From Microbacteriaceae bacterium (GTDB lineage Bacteria > Actinomycetota > Actinomycetes > Actinomycetales > Microbacteriaceae), in contig JALRLI010000002.1 in the NCBI GenBank assembly GCA_023254555.1, positions 1 to 35,397 on the forward strand: a DNA stretch of 35,397 bases, read 5' to 3'. This document shows, piece after piece, positions 24,039-32,753 of this stretch. Position 1 is the first letter of the stretch. Every line of letters begins with the position of its first letter. Both the position numbers and the translations under genes were made by a program. The notes beneath the pieces are model-generated. The model had not been told where the DNA came from. It did not search any database and worked only from the letters and a program-made list of their open reading frames with translations.

Positions 24039-25661
24039 CTACTTAGTATGCGACGATTCAGCTTCGATGAAGATTGGCCAACCGAAGAGATCGTATTTGA
24101 CCTTCATCGCACTCGGAGCCTGAGCAGTGATGAACGACGCCGAGTAGATCGGCAGTATCGCAAGGTTCTTCGCGTTCCACTGCTGAATCTGCTTGTACAG
24201 GTCGGCTCGAGCTGCAGGATCTGTCGCGGCGGCAGCCTTCTCCAGCATTACATCAAGTTTCTCGTCACTCACGTGCGAGGCATTCTGATAGCCCTCTGAG
24301 TGGAGGTGTGAACGAAGGATGTCGGCATCTGCGGAGACAAAATCCCAATCTGTGATGTCAAATGATCCCGATTGGTAGGCCTCCATATAGTCAGCCGGCT
24401 CTACGACCTTGTGGGTCAGTTTCACACCGATTTTCTTCAGATCGTCTGCAAAAAACGCCGCCAAATTCTTGTGCTCTTCAGAGATGGGCGTCCATGAGTA
24501 CCATGTCACTTCAAGGATTTTGCCGTCTTTGGTTCGGTACCCATCCTTATTTTTCTTTGACCAGCCCGCTTCGTCCAGCAATGTATCGGCTTGAGCCTGA
24601 TCAAATTTTTGCTGGGATTCAAGCGTTTCGTCGTAGCTATTGGGAGTCGTTGGCGTCAGGATGCTCCAAGCTCGGTCGAATTTGCCAAAGTACACCGTCT
24701 CTACAGCGGCGCTGATGTCGATTCCCAGGGCAAAAGCCTCACGCACGTGAGGGTCTGCAAAGACTCCGTTTGTTTGGTTCAGGAAAAGTGAGTACGGCAG
24801 ACCCGGAGATGCTGTTGTGGTGACTGTGATTTTGTCGCTGGCACTCTCAAGAACATTGGGTGTTAACCCAGTTGCCACATCAAGTTCGCCAGATTCAACC
24901 GACTTCTTGCGCACCTGGGCCTCAGGAACTATCTCGATGTTCAGGGATTTTATGGCTTTTGAGGTCGGCTTGAATCCTTGAGGAGCCCACTTGTAGTCAG
25001 GATTACGTGTGTAACTGATGTGATCATTGGCGACCAGTTCGTCCATCACAAAGGGACCCGAACCAACCGTAATGTTTGGGCCACCCGCCTTGAGTTTGTC
25101 TGCGCTCGAGGCGAGTACCGCAGGAGAGTACATCCCTAAGTACGCAGTGGATGCATTGGCCAAGAAAGGTGCAAATGGCTCTGAGAAGCGAACCAACACC
25201 GTGCTCTCGTCGATGACCTCTGTGGCCACGTACAGTTCCCCACCGAGCAGGCTGGATGCCTGAGCAGACTCAGTACTCTCTGCCATGATGTGGTCGAAGT
25301 TCGCCTTCACCGCAGATGCGTTAAACGCAGTGCCGTCTGAAAACGTCACGTCTGAACGAAGCGTAAAGGTGTAACTTTTCCCGTCAGTACTCACTTTCCA
25401 GCTGCTAGCCAGCCAGGGAACAATTTCGCCCGTTTCATTCATGTACACGAGAGAATCCAGCGTTTGACGTGTGACGTAGGCGGTCACGTCAAGCTGGCTG
25501 GAATGCGGATCCATCTTGCCGTCAGTGAGGTTCGCCCCCTCAATCCCCCAGTTAAGCGTTCCATCAGCGACTGGCTCAATCACCTGTGCAGAGGTGCAGC
25601 CTGCGGTCGCAAAAAGCGTGACACCCACCGCCAGTGCCGCCGCAATTTTCACAGTCTTCAT
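24039..25661 (-). CDS. Peptide-type ABC transporter substrate-binding lipoprotein (family 5)
   Basis: This 540-residue protein binds the ligand outside the membrane. The signal 'MKTVKIAAALAVGVTLF' ends in the lipobox A-T-A-G-C. Family 5 features follow: 'VYMNETGEIVPWLASSWKVS', 'YTFTLRSDVTFSDGTAFNA', 'VGSGPFVMDE' and 'VREAFALGIDISAAVETVYFG'. Substrate could be peptides, nickel or another small solute; the sequence does not tell. The start at 25661 is a choice: no strong Shine-Dalgarno is seen, and a GTG at 25676 is possible. It is first in the operon, next to a palindromic operator. Confidence 0.92.
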   Translation of the reverse strand: MKTVKIAAALAVGVTLFATAGCTSAQVIEPVADGTLNWGIEGANLTDGKMDPHSSQLDVTAYVTRQTLDSLVYMNETGEIVPWLASSWKVSTDGKSYTFTLRSDVTFSDGTAFNASAVKANFDHIMAESTESAQASSLLGGELYVATEVIDESTVLVRFSEPFAPFLANASTAYLGMYSPAVLASSADKLKAGGPNITVGSGPFVMDELVANDHISYTRNPDYKWAPQGFKPTSKAIKSLNIEIVPEAQVRKKSVESGELDVATGLTPNVLESASDKITVTTTASPGLPYSLFLNQTNGVFADPHVREAFALGIDISAAVETVYFGKFDRAWSILTPTTPNSYDETLESQQKFDQAQADTLLDEAGWSKKNKDGYRTKDGKILEVTWYSWTPISEEHKNLAAFFADDLKKIGVKLTHKVVEPADYMEAYQSGSFDITDWDFVSADADILRSHLHSEGYQNASHVSDEKLDVMLEKAAAATDPAARADLYKQIQQWNAKNLAILPIYSASFITAQAPSAMKVKYDLFGWPIFIEAESSHTK

Positions 25662-25694
25662 TTCTAATTTAAGCACTTGGGATAGAACTTCCTG

Positions 25695-25715
25695 TATTAT
25701 TTGTACTGAGTACAA
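25695..25715. promoter_or_regulatory. Palindromic operator between the ABC importer and tetR genes
   Basis: TTGTACT-g-AGTACAA (25701-25715) is a perfect 7-1-7 palindrome. A minus-strand -10-like box AATAAT (25701-25696) touches its edge, and a plus-strand TATTAT (25695-25700) overlaps the same bases. A repressor bound here would cover the importer promoter. The adjacent TetR-family protein is the obvious candidate. Confidence 0.7.
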
Positions 25716-25721
25716 GAATTA

Positions 25722-25739
25722 AGAATCGACAGAATCGAC
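25722..25739. repeat. Two tandem copies of a 9-bp sequence
   Basis: AGAATCGAC is repeated twice without a gap between the palindrome and the tetR start. It could be chance or an extra binding site. Confidence 0.45.
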
Positions 25740-25761
25740 TGTACACCACAAATTTTGAAAC

Positions 25762-26394
25762 ATGAGTACAGATCTAAAACAGCATCGCGGCCGTCCCCGT
25801 GCAGTCAGCAGAAATATGCTCGAGGAATCAGCGTTTGAGCTTTTTCTAGAGCAGGGCTATGCGAAGACCTCTATTGAGGACATCACTCGACGCGCAGGTG
25901 TCAGCAGAAACACCTTTTTTAATTATTTCGACCTCAAAAGTGATGTTTTTTGGGTAGAAATCGATCGTGCACTTGGTTTACTGCCAGAGAAACTCGCTCT
26001 TACCGAGTCATCGTTACCCCCGGCGCACGCCATAGTCGAGGCATTCGCGGATTGCACTGCCGAACTCGGTTCGGGCTTTGTGCCCTGGATACTGACCAAC
26101 TTTGAGGCGATTGGCGAGCCAAACGAGCTACTCAGTTCTGCCTTCAGCCGGTTCAATTCGACGACACGGGTGCTAAAAGGCTTCGTCTCACAGCGCCTGA
26201 ACATTCCAGTAGACAGCTTGGAATGTCAGGTGATTGCGAACACCTCAGTATCTGCGGTAGCTGCCGCTGCGGTGGCATGGGGTAAAGCTGGAGTGAGTCG
26301 AGCGCCGTTGCAGAGCTACCTTGTACATGCGCTCGCGCCGCTCGCCGAAGGCTATGCCCACTTCAGAGCGATAGAATTACCCAGAACCATTTAG
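25762..26394 (+). CDS. TetR/AcrR-family transcriptional regulator
   Basis: This 210-residue DNA-binding protein has the TetR helix-turn-helix at about residues 15-60: 'EESAFELFLEQGYAKTSIED' and 'ITRRAGVSRNTFFNYFDLK'. The C-terminal ligand domain is alpha-helical with an Ala-rich part ('VSAVAAAAVAWGKAG') and gives no ligand hint. It is divergent from the ABC importer, with 100 bp between the starts, so it probably represses that operon and itself. No strong Shine-Dalgarno precedes the ATG. Confidence 0.92.
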   Translation: MSTDLKQHRGRPRAVSRNMLEESAFELFLEQGYAKTSIEDITRRAGVSRNTFFNYFDLKSDVFWVEIDRALGLLPEKLALTESSLPPAHAIVEAFADCTAELGSGFVPWILTNFEAIGEPNELLSSAFSRFNSTTRVLKGFVSQRLNIPVDSLECQVIANTSVSAVAAAAVAWGKAGVSRAPLQSYLVHALAPLAEGYAHFRAIELPRTI

Positions 26395-26451
26395 GGCACC
26401 AGGCCTTCTCGGCCACTGACTCGGTGCCACACATAGTGAATCGGAGTAGCG

Positions 26452-29031
26452 ATGTCGAGCATCCCAGAAAAACCAGGCTTAGAGGGTCTCGAAGACAAGT
26501 GGGGAAGCTACTGGGAATCCGATCACACATACCGGTTCAATCGCGATCAGGCGACCCGAGAACGCGTTTATTCAATCGATACTCCTCCACCCACTGCGTC
26601 TGGTTCGCTGCATGTAGGTCACGTTTTCAGCTACACCCACACCGATGTGGTTGCCCGCTATCATCGCATGCGCCAAAAGCTGGTGTTCTATCCAATGGGA
26701 TGGGATGACAACGGTTTACCCACCGAACGACGCGTGCAGAACTACTACGGGGTTCGCTGCGATCCATCACTCCCCTACGACTCGGGTTTCGTTCCCCCGT
26801 TTGAGGGCGGTGACAACAAGAGCAGCAAGGCTGCTGACCAGGTGCCGATTTCGCGACGCAATTTCATTGAACTCTGCGAGAAACTGACTGTCGAAGATGA
26901 GAAACAGTTTGAAGATTTGTGGCGAAAGCTCGGTCTCTCAGTGGACTGGACGCAGACCTATCGAACCATTGGAGACGATGCTATCGCGGGCTCTCAATTA
27001 GCCTTCCTGCGCAATCTCGAGCGAGATGAAGCGTATCAGGCTATGGCTCCGACACTTTGGGATGTGACATTTCGAACAGCCGTTGCCCAAGCTGAACTCG
27101 AAGACAGAGACCAGCCAGGCGCTTACCATCGCCTGGCATTCCATCGATCCGACGGTGCCGGTGACATTCTCATCGACACGACGCGCCCAGAATTGCTGGC
27201 CGCCTGTGTTGCGCTCGTCGCGCATCCAGATGATGACCGGTATCAGCCCCTCTTCGGCACCACAGTGCGAACCCCAGTCTTCGGCGTCGAAGTACCCGTC
27301 GTAGCTCACCACCTCGCCCAAAAGGACAAAGGCACTGGAATCGCGATGATTTGTACCTTCGGCGATGTCACAGACGTGATTTGGTGGCGAGAGTTAAACT
27401 TGCCCACGCGAGCAATAATCGGCTTCGACGGTCGAATCGTTAGCGACGCTCCAGAGGCCATCGAGTCTGCAGAAGGAAAACAGGCATACGCAGAAATTGC
27501 CGGTAAAACTGCCTTCAGTGCCAAAGCTGCTGTCGTTGAACTCCTCAAAGCAAGGGGTGAGCTCATCGGAGATATCGAGAACATCACCCACCCTGTCAAG
27601 TTTTTTGAAAAAGGCGATAAGCCCCTCGAAATCGTCAGCACGAGGCAGTGGTACATCAAAAACGGTGCGCGCGATGAGGCTCTCCGTGAACAGCTCATCA
27701 GTCTGGGGCGCGAACTTAACTGGCATCCCGACTTCATGCGAGTTCGCTACGAAAACTGGGTCAATGGGCTGAGTGGCGATTGGCTCATCTCTCGGCAACG
27801 TTTTTTTGGTGTTCCCATTCCGGTCTGGTATCCCCTGGACGCAGACGGAAATCCAGATTTCGATAACGTGATTGCCGCCACGCCCGAACAGCTTCCGATT
27901 GACCCGTCCTCCGATGCTCCAATTGGCTACACAGAATCACAGCGGGGCGTTCCCGGTGGATTCATCGGCGAAGTTGATGTGATGGATACCTGGGCTACGT
28001 CATCACTCACGCCGCAACTCGCTGCGGGATGGATGCGCGATCCGGAGCTCTTCGCAACCGTTTTCCCCTTCGACTTGCGCCCACAGGGCCAAGACATCAT
28101 TCGCACCTGGCTGTTCTCAACAATGCTCCGCAGCACCCTCGAGCACGGAGTCAAGCCGTGGCGTAATGCTGCGCTCTCCGGGTGGATTCTGGACCCGGAT
28201 CGCAAGAAAATGTCGAAGTCCAAAGGCAACGTAGTCACCCCATCCGGACTCCTGGAACAACACGGCTCTGACGCCGTTCGATATTGGGCCGCCTCCTCGA
28301 AACTCGGCGTCGATGCAGCTTTCGACCCGCAGAATCCCGCGCAAATCAAGATTGGCCGCCGGCTCGCAATCAAGATTTTGAACGCGTCTAAATTCATTCT
28401 TGGCATGTCAGAATCTGGCGGCGCAATCACCAACTCGCTCGACAAGAGCATGCTTGCCCAACTCGCCGAGGTTGTGACAGAAGCAACTCGCGCATTCGAT
28501 TCATATGATCACGCTCGCGCCTTGGAGGTTTCAGAAACCCTCTTCTGGACCTTCTGCGATGATTACCTTGAACTCGTGAAAGAGCGCGCATATAACGGCG
28601 ATGCAGATGAGCGCGCATCTGCTCATGCAGCGCTTCGGCAAGCGCTCTCGGTGTTCTTGCGTCTGTTCGCGCCATTCGTCCCCTTTGCAACCGAAGAAGC
28701 TTGGTCTTGGTTTAATTCAGGCTCTATTCACGTCGCCAATTGGCCCACAGCGAGCGAGCTACACGATGGCGGCGATCCGAGAGTGCTCGACACTGCAGGT
28801 GCTGTGCTTGTGGGAATTCGTCGTGCGAAAACCGACGCAAAAGCATCACAAAAGACACCGGTCAAATTTGCTGAGATTTCCGCAAATGCGGAGGACTCAG
28901 CCCGCATTGCCTCAGCTCTCGAAGACCTCAGAGCAGTGGGCCGTATCGCAACCGTCTCACTCGTCGAAGCGCACGCAGGCTCAGCGCCCGAGGTTCGCGC
29001 CATCGAGTTAGCGGAGCTTCCGGCCGACTAG
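26452..29031 (+). CDS. valS: Valyl-tRNA synthetase
   Basis: ValRS charges tRNA-Val. The 859-residue protein begins 'IPEKPGLEGLEDKW' and shows 'PPPTASGSLHVGHVFSYTH' (HIGH box HVGH, about 54-57), 'MGWDDNGLPTERRVQ', the editing domain with 'DILIDTTRPELLAACVA', 'WYIKNGARDEAL' and 'KKMSKSKGNVVTPSGLLEQHG' beginning near residue 584. An anticodon-binding domain follows. The N-terminal signature resembles the archaeal-like ValS found in some actinobacteria, and I see no C-terminal coiled coil as in E. coli ValS. No T-box is visible upstream. It runs opposite to folC and ileS. Confidence 0.95.
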   Translation: MSSIPEKPGLEGLEDKWGSYWESDHTYRFNRDQATRERVYSIDTPPPTASGSLHVGHVFSYTHTDVVARYHRMRQKLVFYPMGWDDNGLPTERRVQNYYGVRCDPSLPYDSGFVPPFEGGDNKSSKAADQVPISRRNFIELCEKLTVEDEKQFEDLWRKLGLSVDWTQTYRTIGDDAIAGSQLAFLRNLERDEAYQAMAPTLWDVTFRTAVAQAELEDRDQPGAYHRLAFHRSDGAGDILIDTTRPELLAACVALVAHPDDDRYQPLFGTTVRTPVFGVEVPVVAHHLAQKDKGTGIAMICTFGDVTDVIWWRELNLPTRAIIGFDGRIVSDAPEAIESAEGKQAYAEIAGKTAFSAKAAVVELLKARGELIGDIENITHPVKFFEKGDKPLEIVSTRQWYIKNGARDEALREQLISLGRELNWHPDFMRVRYENWVNGLSGDWLISRQRFFGVPIPVWYPLDADGNPDFDNVIAATPEQLPIDPSSDAPIGYTESQRGVPGGFIGEVDVMDTWATSSLTPQLAAGWMRDPELFATVFPFDLRPQGQDIIRTWLFSTMLRSTLEHGVKPWRNAALSGWILDPDRKKMSKSKGNVVTPSGLLEQHGSDAVRYWAASSKLGVDAAFDPQNPAQIKIGRRLAIKILNASKFILGMSESGGAITNSLDKSMLAQLAEVVTEATRAFDSYDHARALEVSETLFWTFCDDYLELVKERAYNGDADERASAHAALRQALSVFLRLFAPFVPFATEEAWSWFNSGSIHVANWPTASELHDGGDPRVLDTAGAVLVGIRRAKTDAKASQKTPVKFAEISANAEDSARIASALEDLRAVGRIATVSLVEAHAGSAPEVRAIELAELPAD

Positions 29032-29052
29032 GGGCGAATACGTCGACGAGCA

Positions 29053-29325
29053 ATGCGAATTGGTACACGATGGGAAGTGGGCTCTACGCCACCTGCGGGA
29101 TTGCCTGAAGAACTCGTTGACGCCATCTACGAGTTCGAGAGACAGCTGTTTGGGGATCTGCATGCAGTCACGGCGGCAGCACACTCTTTTTGGACGCTGA
29201 CATGGCTTGAGGGAAGACCAGTTTGCCAACTCGATGGTGGACCAGAAATTACCATCGACTCGAATGGTCGTGTGCACAATGGTGCTATACCTGACTCTGA
29301 ATCAGACGATTGGCTAGACGCTTAG
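29053..29325 (+). CDS. Small protein of unknown function downstream of valS
   Basis: This 90-residue, soluble-looking acidic protein begins 'MRIGTRWEVGSTPPAGLPEE', has a helical middle ('LVDAIYEFERQLFG'), and ends with a beta-like part ('FWTLTWLEGRPVCQLD') and an acidic tail. I recognise no domain or function. It starts 21 bp after valS, so it is probably in the same transcript. Its TAG overlaps the stop of convergent clpX. Confidence 0.65.
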   Translation: MRIGTRWEVGSTPPAGLPEELVDAIYEFERQLFGDLHAVTAAAHSFWTLTWLEGRPVCQLDGGPEITIDSNGRVHNGAIPDSESDDWLDA

Positions 29326-30605
29326 GCTGACAGCTCGCCTGCTGTTTTCGCAGCGCCAGATCGCACAAGCGTCGGCTCAAGCCCATCAGTCACAGCTTGT
29401 TTGGTGATGACGACCTTTGAAATATCTTCATCTGAAGGGATCTCGAACATCAACGGACCTAGAACGTCTTCCATAATTGCCCTTAAGCCACGCGCACCTG
29501 TCTTTCGCTCCACCGCGAGGTCTGCAATCGCCTCCAGCGCTTCTGGCGCAATTTCGAGCGCAACACCATCGAGCTCAAACATTTTGGCATACTGACGAAT
29601 GAGCGCGTTGCGGGGCTCCGTCATGATTCGAATAAGTGCTTCTCTGTCGAGATTCTCGACTGTTGCAACCACGGGCAAACGGCCGATGAATTCAGGGATG
29701 AGCCCGAATTTATGGAGGTCTTCAGGGAGCACCTCAGCAAATACATCTCGGTCTTCGTTTTTGGAGTGCAGCGGAGCACCGAAACCGATACCGGCCCGAC
29801 CTGTTCGTGCCGTGATGATATCCTCGAGCCCGGCGAAGGCGCCGGCGACAATGAACAGCACGTTCGTGGTGTCAATCTGAATGAATTCTTGATTTGGGTG
29901 CTTACGCCCGCCCTGCGGCGGAACCGAGGCGACTGTACCCTCGAGAATTTTGAGGAGGGCCTGTTGTACTCCCTCACCAGAAACATCACGGGTGATCGAG
30001 GGGTTCTCAGCCTTACGCGCAATCTTGTCGATCTCATCGATGTAAATGATGCCCGTCTCTGCGCGCTTGACATCAAAATCAGCGGCTTGCAACAGTTTGA
30101 GCAAGATATTCTCGACGTCTTCACCTACATAGCCTGCTTCTGTGAGAGCGGTAGCGTCTGCGACAGCAAACGGAACGTTGAGCTGCTTGGCAAGAGATTG
30201 GGCAAGATAGGTCTTGCCGCAACCCGTTGGACCAATCAGAAGGATGTTCGACTTCGCCACCTCGACTTCTTCAGCTTTTACCTCAGCTGAGTCAATCGAC
30301 TGCATTGCACGAACACGCTTGTAGTGGTTGTAAACGGCCACCGAAAGAGACTTCTTCGCGGCATCTTGCCCGATTACGTATTGTTCGAGAAACTCGAAAA
30401 TCTCTTTTGGTTTCGGAAGATGAAACTCACCAACTTCTGTGGCTTCACCTTCGGAGAGACGTTCTTCGATGATTTCTGTACAGAGCTCAACGCACTCATC
30501 ACAGATGTATACGCCCGGCCCAGCGATTAACTGCTGCACCTGCTTTTGGCTTTTTCCACAAAATGAGCACTTGAGCAGGTCGGCAGATTCACCAATTCGT
30601 GTCAT
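29322..30605 (-). CDS. clpX: ATP-dependent Clp protease ATP-binding subunit ClpX
   Basis: ClpX unfolds substrates and feeds them to ClpP. The 427-residue protein has the zinc-binding domain with Cys13, Cys16, Cys35 and Cys38 ('CSFCGKS' and 'CDECVELC'), Walker A 'GPTGCGKT' (125-132), pore loop 'AGYVGEDV', Walker B 'IIYIDEIDKIA' and the ClpP-docking region 'TGRAGIGFGA'. A GGAGGTG Shine-Dalgarno precedes the ATG. It follows clpP2 after 107 bp. Confidence 0.97.
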   Translation of the reverse strand: MTRIGESADLLKCSFCGKSQKQVQQLIAGPGVYICDECVELCTEIIEERLSEGEATEVGEFHLPKPKEIFEFLEQYVIGQDAAKKSLSVAVYNHYKRVRAMQSIDSAEVKAEEVEVAKSNILLIGPTGCGKTYLAQSLAKQLNVPFAVADATALTEAGYVGEDVENILLKLLQAADFDVKRAETGIIYIDEIDKIARKAENPSITRDVSGEGVQQALLKILEGTVASVPPQGGRKHPNQEFIQIDTTNVLFIVAGAFAGLEDIITARTGRAGIGFGAPLHSKNEDRDVFAEVLPEDLHKFGLIPEFIGRLPVVATVENLDREALIRIMTEPRNALIRQYAKMFELDGVALEIAPEALEAIADLAVERKTGARGLRAIMEDVLGPLMFEIPSDEDISKVVITKQAVTDGLEPTLVRSGAAKTAGELSA

Positions 30606-30696
30606 GGCGTGCCACCTCCATTTTCATACGCATTTTGCCAGCACAAAAAGCCTAGCTCCTGTAGGCGAAATTTCTCTTTGCCAATACGCGCGAGTC

Positions 30697-30712
30697 GAAA
30701 ACGCTAGTTTTC
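30697..30712 (-). other. AT-rich hairpin directly after the clpP2 stop
   Basis: GAAAAC-gcta-GTTTTC is a perfect inverted repeat adjoining the clpP2 stop codon. The stem is weak and there is no U tract on minus, so it is a poor terminator. It may affect the ratio of clpP to clpX message. Confidence 0.3.
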
Positions 30713-31384
30713 TTAGGTATTTGCAATCGGATTGGTGGTTTTGCGGCTTTCGAGCACCTGATCAATCAGTCCGTACTCAAGAGCTTCGGTAGCGCTCAGA
30801 ATCTTGTCTCGATCGATATCGCGATGAACTTCTTCTGCCGTCTTCTTCGAGTGATTCGAGAGGGTGACTTCCAGCCACTCGCGCATCCGCATAATCTCGG
30901 CGGCCTGGATCTCAATATCCGAAGCCTGACCGTGGCCGCCCTGACCCGACGAAGGCTGATGAATCAACACCCTTGCGTTTGGCAGCGCGAGTCGCTTGCC
31001 AGGAGTACCACCAGCCAGTAGCACTGCCGCTGCTGACGCCGCTTGACCGAGGCAGACCGTCATAATTTGGGGTCGGATGTATTGCATCGTGTCGTAGATC
31101 GCGGTCATTGCAGTGAAAGAACCACCTGGCGAGTTGATGTACATCATGATGTCACGATCGGGATCTTGACTCTCGAGCACGAGCAGCTGTGCCATAACAT
31201 CATCAGCCGAGGCATCGTCGACCTGCACCCCGAGAAATACAATTCTGTCTTCGAACAGCTTTGCGTAAGGATCTTGTCGCTTGTAGCCGTAGGCGGTTCG
31301 CTCTTCGAAACTCGGCAAGATGTAGCGGGACTCTGGCATCATCAGTGAATTCGTCTTTGCGGCTGGGAGATTTTGGTTTGTCAT
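30713..31384 (-). CDS. clpP2: ATP-dependent Clp protease proteolytic subunit ClpP2
   Basis: This serine peptidase subunit probably forms a mixed tetradecamer with ClpP1, as shown in mycobacteria. The 223-residue protein has an N-terminal segment that may be a propeptide, 'YINSPGGSFTAMTAIYDTM', active-site Ser117 in 'GQAASAAA', His142 in 'LIHQPSSGQGG', and the Asp region 'DRDKILSATEALEYGLID'. It begins 20 bp after clpP1. The start at 31384 is the only convenient ATG near a normal length. Confidence 0.96.
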   Translation of the reverse strand: MTNQNLPAAKTNSLMMPESRYILPSFEERTAYGYKRQDPYAKLFEDRIVFLGVQVDDASADDVMAQLLVLESQDPDRDIMMYINSPGGSFTAMTAIYDTMQYIRPQIMTVCLGQAASAAAVLLAGGTPGKRLALPNARVLIHQPSSGQGGHGQASDIEIQAAEIMRMREWLEVTLSNHSKKTAEEVHRDIDRDKILSATEALEYGLIDQVLESRKTTNPIANT

Positions 31385-31404
31385 CGTTCTACTTTCAGCG
31401 CTAC

Positions 31405-31992
31405 CTAGTCTTGGTTCGTTCCGCCGCCACCAACGACGTCGTTGGCCGATTCACGAATGAAATCCACGAATCCATAAGCCAACGCCTCGTCGGCAGTGAA
31501 CCAACGATCTCGGTCACCGTCTTCATTAATCTGCTCAACAGTTTTTCCGGTTTGCGAAGCAGTAATCTCAGCGAGACGATTCTTCATCGAGGTGATGAGC
31601 TGAGCCTGGGTTTGAATGTCAGAAGCCGTGCCACCGAAGCCGCCGTGGGGCTGGTGAAGCAGCACGCGGGCATTAGGTGTGATGTAACGCTTTCCGCGAG
31701 TACCAGCGGTGAGTAGGAACTGCCCCATCGAGGCGGCCATACCGATACCAACTGTGACGATGTCGTTTGGCACGAACTGCATGGTGTCATAAATAGCCAT
31801 ACCTGCCGTAATCGACCCACCAGGTGAGTTGATGTAGAGGTAAATGTCGGATTTTGGATCTTCGGCTGCGAGCAGCAGAATTTTTGCGCAAATCTCGTTG
31901 GCGTTCTCATCACGAACTTCTGAGCCGAGCCAGATAATTCGATCTTTAAGTAGCCGGTCGAAGACGCTGTTCGGCATTTTCTGATCACTCAT
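31405..31992 (-). CDS. clpP1: ATP-dependent Clp protease proteolytic subunit ClpP1
   Basis: This is the second ClpP subunit, 195 residues from the ATG at 31992. Active-site Ser88 lies in 'GIGMAASMGQFLL', His113 in 'LLHQPHGG', and the Asp region is 'DRDRWFTADEALAYGFVD'. GGAG 9 bases upstream supports this start over 32085, which would add 31 unconserved residues. ClgR-like boxes lie about 80-115 bp upstream. It is separated from tig by a plus-strand lysE-type gene. Confidence 0.96.
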   Translation of the reverse strand: MSDQKMPNSVFDRLLKDRIIWLGSEVRDENANEICAKILLLAAEDPKSDIYLYINSPGGSITAGMAIYDTMQFVPNDIVTVGIGMAASMGQFLLTAGTRGKRYITPNARVLLHQPHGGFGGTASDIQTQAQLITSMKNRLAEITASQTGKTVEQINEDGDRDRWFTADEALAYGFVDFIRESANDVVGGGGTNQD

Positions 31993-32070
31993 CGAGTTTT
32001 CTCCATTCGATGCCCTAGAACTTCGGGCGTGATTCGACAATATCCCAGCGCAGGCTTGAAACTCGGCAGT

Positions 32071-32105
32071 GTTCGCCGTGGGCATAGTCGCGTTCGCCTT
32101 GAGCG
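32071..32105. promoter_or_regulatory. Two ClgR-like boxes upstream of clpP1
   Basis: GTTCGC-5N-GCG, the motif described for ClgR in streptomycetes, occurs at 32092-32105 (GTTCGC, CTTGA, GCG). An imperfect copy (GTTCGC, 5N, GCA) lies 21 bp away, at 32071-32084. Two helical turns separate them. ClgR activates clp genes in several actinobacteria. No clgR gene is in this window. Confidence 0.55.
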
Positions 32106-32123
32106 CACGATTAGGCTGAACAG

Positions 32124-32753
32124 GTGACTGCTCAGATTACAGCCGGCCTCGCAGGCCTTGGTTTCGGGCTTTCGCTCATCGTTGCTATTGGCGCGCAAAA
32201 TGCCTTCGTTTTGAGGCAGGGGCTGCGTCGTGAGCATGTGTTTGCGGTCGTGGCAATTTGCGCCATTTCAGATGCACTCCTCATCGCAGTCGGTATCGCC
32301 GGGCTCGGTGCGATAATTCAGCGAGTCGCCTGGCTGCTTCTCGTTATCGAATTCGTGGGAGGAATTTTTCTACTCAGCTACGGCGCCAAGGCCGCGCTCC
32401 GCGCGATAAAACCGCACGCTCTGAGCCCAGAGATCGCAGGAACAAAGACGTCACTTGCCAAAACAGTCAGCACGACTCTCGCGCTCACGTTTCTCAACCC
32501 GCATGTGTACCTCGACACCGTGTTGTTACTCGGCTCAGTTGCCGGTACCTACGGAAGTAACGATTGGTGGTTCGGCGCAGGCGCTATAGCGGGGAGCATT
32601 ATTTGGTTCTCCACGCTTGGATTTGGCGCAAGGCTACTCACACCCGCCTTCAAATCAATTCAATCGTGGCGAGTGCTGGACTCGTTCATCGCGATTATCA
32701 TGTTTGCGCTGGGCGCGACTTTGCTCTGGAGCTTTATTCAGCGGCTTCTTTAG
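32124..32753 (+). CDS. LysE/ArgO-family amino acid exporter
   Basis: This 209-residue membrane protein has about six spans and the family's N-terminal 'LIVAIGAQNAFVLRQGLRRE'. 'TFLNPHVYLDTVLLLGS' in the middle is another LysE/ArgO signature. Such proteins export lysine and arginine; the exact substrate is inferred. It starts with GTG at 32124, and TAGGCT at -12 suggests a leaderless transcript. It diverges from clpP1, and its last 20 bp overlap the end of convergent tig. Confidence 0.9.
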   Translation: MTAQITAGLAGLGFGLSLIVAIGAQNAFVLRQGLRREHVFAVVAICAISDALLIAVGIAGLGAIIQRVAWLLLVIEFVGGIFLLSYGAKAALRAIKPHALSPEIAGTKTSLAKTVSTTLALTFLNPHVYLDTVLLLGSVAGTYGSNDWWFGAGAIAGSIIWFSTLGFGARLLTPAFKSIQSWRVLDSFIAIIMFALGATLLWSFIQRLL

